Assembly: GCF_009833495.1 (NCBI RefSeq)
Contig: NZ_WUWG01000002.1
Location: forward strand, 44,397-108,396
Length of the DNA: 64,000 nucleotides
Source of the DNA: Oceanomicrobium pacificus
Lineage (GTDB): Bacteria; Pseudomonadota; Alphaproteobacteria; Rhodobacterales; Rhodobacteraceae
Direction of reading: 5' to 3'
The notes under the pieces were generated by a model. It saw nothing but the letters and a program-made list of their open reading frames with translations. It did no database searches and was not told where the DNA came from. Shown here in pieces: positions 43,167 through 51,604 of this stretch (the stretch's first letter is position 1; every line of letters begins with the position of its first letter). Made by a program: the position numbers and the translations under genes.

Positions 43167-44080
43167 CCAAACGCCACGGCATCTACCCGATCCTCTACGC
43201 TTTCTGGGACGATCACGGGCGGCTCGACCGCGACGCGATGGCGAGGCAGGTCGACTATTGCATCGATCAGGGCGCGCACGGGATCGCGGTGCTCGGTCTG
43301 GTGACCGAAGTGCACAAGATGGACGTCAACGAGCGGCTGAACCTCGTGGAGATGGTCGGCGCGCAGATCGCGGGTCGTGTGCCCTATGCGGTGACCGTGG
43401 CCGAACCGTCGATCGAGGGACAGATCGCCTTTTCCCGCGCCGCCGCCGGGGCGGGCGCTGACTGGGTGATCCTGCAACCGCCGCCGATCAAGGGAACGTC
43501 AGCTGCCGACCTGATCCGCTTCTTCGGCACCGTGGCCGACGCGATCGATATCGGTGTCGCGGTGCAGAACAATCCGGTCAATCTCGACGTGGCGCTGAGC
43601 GCGCAGGGCCTGATCGATCTGCACAAGGCCCATCCCAATATCTCGCTCCTGAAGGGAGAGGGCTGGTCGGTCGACATTGCCCGCGTGATCGAGGGGTCGG
43701 ACGGGGCTTTCGCGGTCTTTGGCGGCCATGGCGGGATAGAATTTCCCGCGCTGCTCGCCTCGGGCGGGGCGGGGCTCATCCCCGCGCCCGATTTCCTGCC
43801 CGCGCAGATCGCCATGTACGAGGCCTGGCGCGCCGGTGACCGTGCGGGTGCGATGGAGATCCACCGCCGCCTTCTGCCGGCAATCGTCTTCATGTCGCGG
43901 TCGGTGCCTGGGATGCTCTGCTACGGAAAACGGCTCTTTGCCGAGCAGGCCGGCATCACCATTTCGACCGAACGCACGCCTGCGCTGCAGCCGACCGAAT
44001 TCGGGCTGGCCCAGATGGCCGAATTTGCGGCCGATATTGCGCAGGCAGCGCGGCTGCGCCGGCCGACCGAAGCGGCCTGA
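43163..44080 (+). CDS. DapA/NanA-family aldolase or dehydratase, copy 2
   Basis: This 305-residue class I lyase has Schiff-base lysine K164 (ISLLKGEG). As in copy 1, the YNxP Tyr is replaced by Gln (Q135-N-N-P). The N-terminal PILYAFWDDHGRLD and GLVTEVHKMDVNER are family-typical. The two copies are divergent, so they probably carry out different steps, for example dehydration and retro-aldol cleavage, or act on different acids. It is the last gene of the region-6 operon, ATGA-coupled to the dehydratase and followed by a terminator-like hairpin. Confidence 0.83.
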   Translation: MTKRHGIYPILYAFWDDHGRLDRDAMARQVDYCIDQGAHGIAVLGLVTEVHKMDVNERLNLVEMVGAQIAGRVPYAVTVAEPSIEGQIAFSRAAAGAGADWVILQPPPIKGTSAADLIRFFGTVADAIDIGVAVQNNPVNLDVALSAQGLIDLHKAHPNISLLKGEGWSVDIARVIEGSDGAFAVFGGHGGIEFPALLASGGAGLIPAPDFLPAQIAMYEAWRAGDRAGAMEIHRRLLPAIVFMSRSVPGMLCYGKRLFAEQAGITISTERTPALQPTEFGLAQMAEFAADIAQAARLRRPTEAA

Positions 44081-44090
44081 CGCAAAGATC

Positions 44091-44118
44091 TGGCGGCGCG
44101 GTCTGCGCCGTCAGTTTT
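44091..44118. terminator. Terminator at the end of the region-6 operon
   Basis: A 9-base-pair stem (44091-44099 with 44105-44113, one G-T pair, 5-base loop) is followed by GTTTT. It ends on the stop codon of the convergent DUF3299 gene and may stop transcription from both sides. Confidence 0.55.
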
Positions 44119-44773
44119 CCGGGCTCGTGTAGGGCACCACAGAGTCGGCTTCCATCGAATAGCTCACCTCGACCGCCAACTGTCCGTCGCTGAGCGTGAC
44201 ATCTTCCACCAGTTGTTCCGACCGGAGCGTGCCTTCGATCCAGACAGGCTCGTAAAGGCCGCCGGCTTCGATCCCTTCGGCAAAGGTCACATGCACCATC
44301 TGGTTGGCAGGCGGCGGCGGTACGTGGATGCAGGCCCCGACTGTCGGGACGAGCAGGAACTCGTGCACCTTGCGGCCCACAACGTCGAGCGGCAGCAGGT
44401 AGCCCGGCATGCGGATTTGGCGGTCCACGACATCGGCGTTCACGCTGGTTTCCGCGGCACGGCGCGCGCTCATGATCTCGAGCCGTTTCTCGAAGAGCCA
44501 GTCGACGTCAAGTCCGTCCGCGGCCAGTTCGGCGCGAATCTCGGCGGCGCGCTCAAGATCGGCAGCGTCGGCAGCATCGCCCGCCGCTTCGAGTCCGAGG
44601 ATGGTGCGCAGCCCGTTCATCTGGTCCGCGTTCAATTCCTCGAACGGATTGTCGATTTCGAACATCTCAGCCGGCATCAGCTCTTCCCAGCCGATGGTCG
44701 CTGGCGCGGCGGCCGCGCCGAGCGGCAGACATGCGATCAGTGCGCTTGCGCAAAGTGTCGGAACCAGTTTCAT
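44111..44773 (-). CDS. DUF3299 exported protein
   Basis: The 220-residue protein has a Sec signal peptide (LCASALIACLPLGAAAA) and a DUF3299 domain in its second half. The family core is plain: RMPGYLLPLD...EFLLVPTVGACIHVPPPPANQMVHV. The Cys-x-His in GACIH and other conserved residues could bind a metal. It ends an operon with a LolD/FtsX-type ABC pair whose permease has a His-rich loop. From memory, DUF3299 genes accompany such ABC genes in zinc-responsive clusters of Vibrio (zrg). A periplasmic metal-related role is therefore likely but unproven. Confidence 0.78.
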   Translation of the reverse strand: MKLVPTLCASALIACLPLGAAAAPATIGWEELMPAEMFEIDNPFEELNADQMNGLRTILGLEAAGDAADAADLERAAEIRAELAADGLDVDWLFEKRLEIMSARRAAETSVNADVVDRQIRMPGYLLPLDVVGRKVHEFLLVPTVGACIHVPPPPANQMVHVTFAEGIEAGGLYEPVWIEGTLRSEQLVEDVTLSDGQLAVEVSYSMEADSVVPYTSPEN

Positions 44774-44796
44774 GCAACTCTCTCCAGTGATGCCGG

Positions 44797-46245
44797 TCAG
44801 AGCCGGATCGACAGGCCGTCGGCCAATGTCATGCGATAGACCCGCGCGGCGGGGATCAGCGCGGCGACAAGGCCAGCGGCGAACAGACCCAACAGGATGC
44901 CCAGATCTTGAGGAACGTCAATCCAGAGCGGCAGCGACAGGCCGAACCGTGCCGACAGGACCGGATTGGCAAGCGCCGTTGCGGCGGCGAGCAGGGCAAG
45001 GCCCGCCAGAATGCCGCCCGCCATCAGGAGCGCGGCCTCGGTCACGATCATGCCGGTGATGCTTCCCGGCGTCGCCCCGACAGAGCGCAGGATCGCAAAT
45101 TCGCGGCGGCGGGTTTCCAGCGTGGCAGACAGCATCACGATCATGCCGATCATCCCCGCAAGGGCCACCGCCCAGCCCATCACGAGCATTGCGCGTTCGG
45201 CCGTGCCGGTGATCGACCAGAGTTCGGCCAGAGCCACAGCAGGGATCACCGCCGAGACCGGATCGGTCCGCAACTCGGTCAGCTGCCGCTGAAGCCCGAG
45301 AATGGCCCGGCGGTCCTTGAGGCCGACATAGATCGCGTTGATCTGGTCCGGCTCGTGCGCATGGTCATGTGGATCCTCCTGATCGTCGCCATGTGCGTCA
45401 TCCGCGTGATCGTGATCATCCTCGCCGTGACTTTCGTCCGCGTGGCCGTGGTCGTCATGGTCCTCGCCGTCCGCATGCGTCTCGTCGTGCCCATGCTCGG
45501 CCTCGGCGTCATGGCCATCCGCGCCCTCATGGTCTACGTCCTGCGCCGGCGCGTCAGGGGCCGCCGCAATACTTTCAGCCGCGAACGGGTCCGCCTCGGG
45601 CGGGGTGCGTTCGGCATGGATCTCGTCAAATCCGGCGAGCGAGACGAAGACCATCTTGTCGGTGGCCGTGCCGGTGCGGGCGAGGATGCCCGAAATCTCG
45701 AACGGCGCTTCGTCATGCATGTCGAAGGACACGTCGCCAAGCCCGTGCGCGTTGACGATCACGTCGCCGATACCGTAGCCGAACCGCTCGGCTACATCCG
45801 CGCCGATCACGGCTTCCTCGGACTCGCCCGCGCCGAAGGGGCGGCCTTCGGCAAATTCGAGCATCTGTCCGCCGGAATGGCGGAAATGGTCGAAATAGCT
45901 GCGCTCCGTTCCGATGACCGGATAGCCACGATGATTGTCGCCCATCTGCATGGGCACGGCCCAGCCGACCTGATCGAGCGCCTCGACCGTCTGATACGTG
46001 TCCCATGTCAGGCCGGTGCCGGTCGAGCCGGCGCCGAATACCGTGGCCATCAGGATCTGCACGCTGTTGCCGCGCGGGGCCACGATCAGGTCGATGCCGG
46101 AGGCCGAGTTGGCAAATCCGTTGCGTGCCTCGTTCCGCAGGCGCTCCACGCCAAGGATCAGTGCGACGCTGAGCGCGATGGAGAGGATCGTGAGTGCCGC
46201 GAGGAACCGGCGGTTCCAGAGGCTGCCGAACGCCAGACCAAACAT
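44797..46245 (-). CDS. FtsX/MacB-type ABC permease with His/Asp-rich periplasmic loop
   Basis: The 482-residue permease has one N-terminal helix (FLAALTILSIALSVALIL), a large periplasmic domain, and three C-terminal helices (MLVMGWAVALAGMIGMIVML, AALLMAGGILAGLALLAAA, ILLGLFAAGLVAALIP), the FtsX layout. Residues 239-298 contain 15 His and many Asp/Glu, an insertion not needed by the fold and very likely a metal-binding loop. With the LolD-like ATPase it forms a mechanotransmission-type ABC system rather than an importer. Its ATG overlaps the ATPase stop. A link to zinc or another divalent metal is inferred. Confidence 0.83.
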   Translation of the reverse strand: MFGLAFGSLWNRRFLAALTILSIALSVALILGVERLRNEARNGFANSASGIDLIVAPRGNSVQILMATVFGAGSTGTGLTWDTYQTVEALDQVGWAVPMQMGDNHRGYPVIGTERSYFDHFRHSGGQMLEFAEGRPFGAGESEEAVIGADVAERFGYGIGDVIVNAHGLGDVSFDMHDEAPFEISGILARTGTATDKMVFVSLAGFDEIHAERTPPEADPFAAESIAAAPDAPAQDVDHEGADGHDAEAEHGHDETHADGEDHDDHGHADESHGEDDHDHADDAHGDDQEDPHDHAHEPDQINAIYVGLKDRRAILGLQRQLTELRTDPVSAVIPAVALAELWSITGTAERAMLVMGWAVALAGMIGMIVMLSATLETRRREFAILRSVGATPGSITGMIVTEAALLMAGGILAGLALLAAATALANPVLSARFGLSLPLWIDVPQDLGILLGLFAAGLVAALIPAARVYRMTLADGLSIRL

Positions 46246-46949
46246 CAGGCTGCCCCTCCGTTCAGCGCCTCGAAGTCGAGCGATGCATCGAAATGCGGTT
46301 CCAGACTGCGGTCATGGCTGACGAACAGCAGCGCCGCACCGGCGCTTTCTGCCTCGGCCCGCAACAGGGTGATGAACCGGACCTTGGCGGCCTCGTCGAG
46401 GGCGGATGTGGGTTCGTCCGCCAGGATCACCTCGGGCGCGCCGATGAGCGCACGCGCGGCCGCCACGCGCTGTTGCTGCCCGACGCTGAGTGTCCGCGCA
46501 GGTGCCGTGGCGAGCGCGGGATCGTCGAGACCGAGCTCTGCCAGCAGCCGGTCGGCGCTTGCCTTCGGGTCCGGTCCTGCCGACGCTTTGCGCCGCGCGG
46601 AATAGCGGCAGGGCAGAAGCACATTGTCCCGCGCGCCGAGCCAGGGCACCAGGTTGAAGACCTGAAAGATCATCCCGATATGGTCGGCCCGCACGCGGTC
46701 GCGTTTTGCTCCGCCAAGGGATGACAAGTCGATCCCGGCAATCTCGATCCGGCCGGCGCCGGGGTCGAGCACGCCGGCCAGCGCGGCAAGAAAGGTTGAT
46801 TTCCCGCAACCGCTGGGACCGTAGAGGAACAGGCTCTGGCCCGCATCAAGCGAGAAGGCGGGAATATCAAGTGTCGGAGCCGCCTGTCCGGGCCAGACGA
46901 AACGCAGGCCGGAGGCGGAAATAGCGGGCTGTGGGGCGGTCTGGGACAT
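46245..46949 (-). CDS. LolD/MacB-type ABC ATP-binding protein
   Basis: The 234-residue ATPase has Walker [12 protein letters not shown]-loop IFQVFNLVPWL (the usual form in LolD/MacB ATPases), signature LSVGQQQR (Val for the usual Gly), Walker B VILADEPTSALD and H-loop FVSHD. ATG 46949 has AGGGA 7 bases upstream; the TTG at 46967 is a poorer start. It is the first gene of a three-gene operon with the FtsX-type permease and DUF3299 protein. I found no convincing Zur-box palindrome in the 157 bases before it. Confidence 0.87.
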   Translation of the reverse strand: MSQTAPQPAISASGLRFVWPGQAAPTLDIPAFSLDAGQSLFLYGPSGCGKSTFLAALAGVLDPGAGRIEIAGIDLSSLGGAKRDRVRADHIGMIFQVFNLVPWLGARDNVLLPCRYSARRKASAGPDPKASADRLLAELGLDDPALATAPARTLSVGQQQRVAAARALIGAPEVILADEPTSALDEAAKVRFITLLRAEAESAGAALLFVSHDRSLEPHFDASLDFEALNGGAA

Positions 46950-47106
46950 GGGAGAATCCCTAGCCAAAGCCGGATCGGTTTTCCAGCCTGTAAGCCGCCC
47001 GTCACGAATGTGTCAGACGAAGAGTTGGTGGCCACGGGTGTGACGATCGGCATGACGCGGCGACCGCTGCCGTGTTATGGCACGGGCAGGAGAGGGAGCT
47101 TCGGTC

Positions 47107-48315
47107 ATGAGCACGACGGACACGGTGCGCGAAGACGGCTACAGATGGGTCATTGTCGGGGCGGCATCGCTGCTGCTCGCCATTGCCATGGGCACGCTCG
47201 TCAACGGGCTGTCCGCGTTCCTGCTGCCGCTGGAGATGCAGTTCGGTTGGGACCGGGCCGATGTGTCGGCCATCAACAGTTTCGGGCTGGTCGGCATTGC
47301 CGTGGGCGGCATCGTCATGGGGTTTCTGGCCGACCGGGTTGCCACCCGCAACATCTGCCTCGCCGGGGCCGCCACCCTGTCGCTCGCGCTCCTGCTCGCC
47401 GGACGGGCCGATGCGCTCTGGCAGTTCTACACGCTCTTTTTCATCGCGGGCGCGATCGGCGGCGGCGCGCTCTTCGCTCCGGTGATCGCGCTTGTCGGTG
47501 GCTGGTTCCGCAGCGGGGTCGGGCTGGCCATCGGGATCGCATCTGCCGGGCAGGGGCTGGGGCAGGGGCTCGTGCCCTTTGCCGCGGGCTACCTGATCGA
47601 CGCGACAGGTGTCCAGATGGCCTTCACCATCCTCGGCCTGTTCACGGCGCTGACGCTGGTGCCTCTGTCGCTCCTGATGCGCGACCCGCCTGCGGCCGAC
47701 ACCGCCGCTGCGGGCGGCGCCGAGCCAGCCCCGCTCATCCGGCCCGCAATCCTGCTGCCGGCCCTGTCGATTGCCGTCCTTGGCTGCTGCACCGGTATGG
47801 CCGTGCCGCTCATGCATCTGGTGCCGCTTATCCAAGGGGTCTGCGGCGTGGGTGCGGAAGCTGGCGGTCCGCTCCTTCTGATGCTGGGCGCGGCGATTGT
47901 CGGGCGGCTCTTCTTCGGCCGCCTATCGGACATTATCGGTCCGGTGCGGGCGTGGATGGCGGCCACGGGCTGGCAGACGCTGTTGATGATCGGCTTTGTC
48001 ACGCTCGGCTCGATGCAGAGCTTCTGGCTTTTCGCGCCGCTCTACGGGTTCGGCTATGGCGGAGTGATGACCGGCGTGCTCGTCACGGTGCGGGCGCTGA
48101 CACCAGCCGCGCGGCGCGCGTCCGCGACGGGCATCGTGCTCGCCTTCGGTTGGCTCGGCCATGCGCTCGGCGGCTGGCAGGGCGGGCTCTTCTTCGATCT
48201 GACCGGGGCCTATTTCTGGACCTTCGCCAATGCGGTCATCGCAGGCATGCTCAATCTGGCCATTGTCGGCACGATCTGGTGGGTGCTGCGGCAGCGCAGC
48301 CGCGCGACCGCCTGA
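47107..48315 (+). CDS. Major facilitator superfamily transporter (monocarboxylate/OFA-like)
   Basis: The 402-residue inner-membrane transporter has 12 predicted helices. The MFS loop 2-3 motif is GFLADRVATR and its counterpart in the second half is GRLSDIIGPVRAW. LGFGYGGVMTG-like stretches and SAGQGLGQGLVPF resemble oxalate/formate-antiporter-like carriers of organic acids. ATG 47107 follows GGGAG by 8 bases. It is convergent with the XylX-like gene, so cotranscription is excluded, but transport of an acid sugar or keto acid would suit the neighbourhood. Substrate unknown. Confidence 0.83.
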   Translation: MSTTDTVREDGYRWVIVGAASLLLAIAMGTLVNGLSAFLLPLEMQFGWDRADVSAINSFGLVGIAVGGIVMGFLADRVATRNICLAGAATLSLALLLAGRADALWQFYTLFFIAGAIGGGALFAPVIALVGGWFRSGVGLAIGIASAGQGLGQGLVPFAAGYLIDATGVQMAFTILGLFTALTLVPLSLLMRDPPAADTAAAGGAEPAPLIRPAILLPALSIAVLGCCTGMAVPLMHLVPLIQGVCGVGAEAGGPLLLMLGAAIVGRLFFGRLSDIIGPVRAWMAATGWQTLLMIGFVTLGSMQSFWLFAPLYGFGYGGVMTGVLVTVRALTPAARRASATGIVLAFGWLGHALGGWQGGLFFDLTGAYFWTFANAVIAGMLNLAIVGTIWWVLRQRSRATA

Positions 48316-48335
48316 ACCGCCGCACGGCGTCGCGG

Positions 48336-49448
48336 TCAGATCAGGCCGCGTTCCGCCAGATTGGCCATGAACACCCGGATGCCGAATGTCCATTCGGGGC
48401 AGTCTGTCGACAGGCGCACCCGGTTTTCCAGCCGCCCCAGTTCGGGGCAGGCGATCGTCACGCGGTCGCCGATCTTGTGGGTGAAGCCGCCGCCCGGCGT
48501 GTCGCGATCCTGCGTCGGCGCGAAGAGCGTGCCGAGGAAGAGCATGAACCCGTCTGGATATTGGTGATGCCGCCCGATCGTCTGGGCGACGAGATCCTCG
48601 GGCTTGCGGCTGATCTCGCGCATCGAACTGTGGCCGTTGAGCGTGAACCCGTCGGCTTTCCCAGTGACCGTCAGGTCAAGCTCCAGCCCGCGCACCGTGT
48701 CGAGCGTGAACCCGTCATCGAACAGCCGGATCATCGGGCCGAGCGCACAGGAGGCGTTATTGTCTTTGGCTTTCGACAGCAGTAGCGCCGAGCGCCCCTC
48801 CACATCGCGCAGGTTGACGTCATTGCCGAGCGTCGCGCCGCGTATCTCGCCGCGCGAATTGACCGCCAGCACAACCTCGGGCTCGGGATTGTTCCATGTC
48901 GAGATCGGGTGCAGCCCGATATCCGCCCCGTGGCCAACCGCCGACAGGACCTGCGCCTTGGAAAACACTTCCGCGTCCGGGCCGATGCCGACTTCCAGAT
49001 ACTGGCTCCAGAGCCCTTCCTCGATCAGCGCGGCTTTCACCTCGGCCGCTTCCGTGGAACCGGGGGTGATGTTTGACAGGCTGTCACCGATCCGCGCGCC
49101 GATCCGGTTCCGGATCTCCGCCGCACGATCCGGATCGCCCGCGGCCTGCTCCTCGATCACCCGTTCGACCATGGAGCCAGCGAAGGTCACGCCACAGGCC
49201 TTGACCGCCTGCAGGTCGCAAGGCGCGAGCCAGCTGTGCCCGGCATCGAGCGGGCCGATAGTCTCGCCCTCGGCCGTGCTTAGCCATGCTACCGGATCGT
49301 CCATTTCCAGAATGTCGCGCACGGTGGGCGCGGCGCGGCAGGTCACATCGACAAGGGAACCGTCGCGCAGCGTAACGATGGCAGGTCCGATGCCCGCCCG
49401 TTCCACACGTCCAAGCCAGCTGCCTTCCGGCAATTCGATCTGCGCCAT
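48336..49448 (-). CDS. xylX: FAH-family 2-keto-3-deoxy-sugar-acid dehydratase, XylX-like
   Basis: The 370-residue protein resembles, from memory, Caulobacter XylX along its whole length. XylX converts 2-keto-3-deoxy-D-xylonate to 2-oxoglutarate semialdehyde in the Weimberg pathway. Shared landmarks are GLWSQYLEVGIGPDAEVF, TWNNPEPEVVL (metal-binding Glu), GNDVNLRDVEGRSALLL, KDNNASCA, QYPDGFMLFLGT and TPGGGFTHKIGDRV. It is cytoplasmic and metal-dependent. XylB-like dehydrogenases and acid-sugar dehydratases are elsewhere in the window, so it may complete a pentose-acid route, though it is transcribed alone. GGAGG lies 9 bases before the ATG. Action on another pentonate (L-arabinonate series) is an alternative. 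Confidence 0.82.
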   Translation of the reverse strand: MAQIELPEGSWLGRVERAGIGPAIVTLRDGSLVDVTCRAAPTVRDILEMDDPVAWLSTAEGETIGPLDAGHSWLAPCDLQAVKACGVTFAGSMVERVIEEQAAGDPDRAAEIRNRIGARIGDSLSNITPGSTEAAEVKAALIEEGLWSQYLEVGIGPDAEVFSKAQVLSAVGHGADIGLHPISTWNNPEPEVVLAVNSRGEIRGATLGNDVNLRDVEGRSALLLSKAKDNNASCALGPMIRLFDDGFTLDTVRGLELDLTVTGKADGFTLNGHSSMREISRKPEDLVAQTIGRHHQYPDGFMLFLGTLFAPTQDRDTPGGGFTHKIGDRVTIACPELGRLENRVRLSTDCPEWTFGIRVFMANLAERGLI

Positions 49449-49678
49449 GGTGACGAACCTCCTGTCATTGAACGCTTTTCGCCCCGAAAGGGGGACGGTT
49501 GCGCGATTTTGGGGTGACGCTAGGGAAGACAGGGCGGCGGGTCAATCTCGCTCATACGGTCTTTCCGGTCCTGCACGGGCGCGGTTCAAGAAATCTTGCC
49601 TTTTCTTCGTGCCGGTTCGCGCTAGGCTTCGGGCAAGGACCCGCCACCCGTCTCTGCCCACATGGAAGGAGTAGCCCT

Positions 49679-51487
49679 ATGCCTGCCCGGAAAACTCTCG
49701 CCTATGCCGCCACAGCCGCTTTGCTCGCGGCCCCCGCAACAGGTTCCGCCGAGGGGGTCGCGGACACGATCTACACCGGCGGGCCGATTGTCACCATCGA
49801 CGATGATGCGCCGACCGCCGATGCGGTCGCGGTGCGCGACGGCACCATATTGGCCGTTGGACCGCTGGCAGAGGTGATGGCCCATCAGGGCGACGGGACG
49901 GTGCTTTTCGACCTTGACGGGCGGGCCATGCTGCCGGGCTTTTTCGACAGTCACGGCCATGTGCTTTTCGGCGGGCTGCAGGCCATGTCGGCCAACCTCC
50001 TGTCACCGCCAGATGGCGAGGTGACGGATATTGCAAGCCTGCAAAAGACCCTGTCCGACTGGATGGCGGACAATCCGGACACGCTGGAGAAGGTCAATCT
50101 TGTCATCGGCTTCGGCTATGACAATGCGCGGCTTGCGGAATTGCGGCACCCCACGGCTGACGATCTCGATGCCGTTTCCACCGACATTCCGATCATCATC
50201 ATTCACCAGTCGGGGCATCTGGGTGCGCTCAACAGCGCGGGACTTGCGGCAGCCGGCATCACCGCCGCCACCGAGAACCCGCCGGGCGGGGTGATCCGCC
50301 GCAAGGATGATGGCAGCCCCAATGGCGTGGTGGAGGAATATGCATTCTTCAATGCGTTCATGCCGCTTCTGGCCGATCTCGGGGCCGAGGGACAGTTGGC
50401 CTTTGCCAAGGCCGGCGCCGAGATGTGGGCGCGGTTCGGCTATACGACAGGGCAGGATGGCCGCTCGTCGGGTGCCTCCGTCGATGCGCTGCGGCAGGTC
50501 GGCGCGGCAGGTGATCTGCCCATTGATGTCGTCGCCTTTCCCGATGTTCTGGCCGATCCTCAATCGATCGAGGGCCATGTCACGCGCAATTACGAGAACG
50601 GCGTCCGCGTCGGGGGCTGCAAGGTCACGATCGACGGCTCGCCGCAAGGGTTCACGGCCTTGCGCGACCGGCCCTATTATGATCCGGTCGGCACCTATCC
50701 GCCGGGCTATCTGGGTTATTCTGCGATCACCGCCGAGCAGCTTCAGGACGCGGTCAACTGGTGTTTCGAGCGCGACTACCAGATCCTGACCCATGCCAAT
50801 GGAGAGGGCGCGATGGATATGCTGATCGGTGCTATCGGTGCAGCGCGCGACGCCTATGGCGACAAGGACACACGGCCGGTCATCGTCCATGGACAGTTCA
50901 TGCGCGAGGATCAGGTCGACAGTTTCCAACGGCTCGACGTGTTTCCGTCGGTCTTTCCGATGCACACCTATTACTGGGGCGACTGGCACCGCGACCATAC
51001 GGTCGGGCCGGAGCGGGCCGACAATATCTCGCCCACCGGCTGGATCCGCACGCGCGGCATGATCTTCGGCAGCCACCATGACGCGCCTGTGGCGTTGCCC
51101 AATTCCATGCGGGTGCTTGCGGCAACCGTGACCCGGCGCACCCGTTCGGGCGACATTCTTGGCCCTGCGCAGCGGGTCGACGTGCTCACCGCGCTCAAGG
51201 CGATGACGCTCTGGCCCGCCTGGCAACATCACGAGGAGGACCGGAAGGGCAGTATCGAGGTCGGCAAACAGGCGGATTTCGTGATCCTGTCCGACGATCC
51301 GACGGCGGTCGATCCCGAAACGCTGGCCGATCTTCAGGTGCGGGTGACGATCAAGGCGGACAAGGTCGTCTACGAGGCTGATGATGCGACGAAGGAGGGC
51401 CATCTCGATACGGGTCCGGTCCTGCGGAGCCCAGCGGCTGCGCATAATCTGCTGCACATCCTCTATTCGGGGATGAACCCGACCTGA
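49679..51487 (+). CDS. Exported amidohydrolase (amidohydrolase-3, YtcJ-like)
   Basis: The 602-residue metal-dependent hydrolase has a signal peptide (LAYAATAALLAAPATGSA). The N-terminal beta domain opens with DTIYTGGPIVTIDDDAPTADAVAV. The metal-binding HxH is in PGFFDSHGHVLFGG. The later VIVHGQFMREDQ, FPMHTYYWGDWH and GSHHDAPV supply further His/Asp. The C-terminal WQHHEEDRKGSIEVGKQADFVILSDDP is standard for the family. It would hydrolyse an amide or related bond in the periplasm. ATG 49679 is chosen because the signal peptide follows it and AAGGAG precedes it by 7 bases. The 230 bases upstream hold no other gene that I can see. Confidence 0.85.
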   Translation: MPARKTLAYAATAALLAAPATGSAEGVADTIYTGGPIVTIDDDAPTADAVAVRDGTILAVGPLAEVMAHQGDGTVLFDLDGRAMLPGFFDSHGHVLFGGLQAMSANLLSPPDGEVTDIASLQKTLSDWMADNPDTLEKVNLVIGFGYDNARLAELRHPTADDLDAVSTDIPIIIIHQSGHLGALNSAGLAAAGITAATENPPGGVIRRKDDGSPNGVVEEYAFFNAFMPLLADLGAEGQLAFAKAGAEMWARFGYTTGQDGRSSGASVDALRQVGAAGDLPIDVVAFPDVLADPQSIEGHVTRNYENGVRVGGCKVTIDGSPQGFTALRDRPYYDPVGTYPPGYLGYSAITAEQLQDAVNWCFERDYQILTHANGEGAMDMLIGAIGAARDAYGDKDTRPVIVHGQFMREDQVDSFQRLDVFPSVFPMHTYYWGDWHRDHTVGPERADNISPTGWIRTRGMIFGSHHDAPVALPNSMRVLAATVTRRTRSGDILGPAQRVDVLTALKAMTLWPAWQHHEEDRKGSIEVGKQADFVILSDDPTAVDPETLADLQVRVTIKADKVVYEADDATKEGHLDTGPVLRSPAAAHNLLHILYSGMNPT

Positions 51488-51604
51488 GGCGGGATTGGCA
51501 GCCGATCACGATCCCGCGCGGTCGGCTGTTGCGCGGCCATTGGTCCGGCTATCCTGTCCGGAACGGCGTTTGACGCCATTTCGCGACAGGTCAGGGGAGT
51601 CGAG

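Noticed and set aside
30757..44080. Sulfoquinovose catabolic operon
   Set aside because: SDR, SMP-30, dehydratase, aldolase and a 2-oxoglutarate dioxygenase fit parts of known sulfoquinovose routes, but there is no sulfoquinovosidase and no sulfolactaldehyde enzyme, and a sulfatase would not be needed. Kept only as an alternative.
45279..45530. Low-complexity minus-strand repeat region as a tandem DNA repeat
   Set aside because: The repetitive bases encode the His/Asp-rich loop of the FtsX-type permease in frame; no exact tandem unit is evident.
46950..47106. Zur box before the DUF3299/FtsX-type ABC operon
   Set aside because: The metal-related gene set made a zinc-repressor site likely, but I found no ATGTTATAATATAACAT-like palindrome in the interval.
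51496..51532. Inverted repeat CAGCCGA...TCGGCTG as a terminator after the amidohydrolase gene
   Set aside because: Only 7-base arms separated by about 16 bases and no T-run; not distinguishable from chance in GC-rich DNA.
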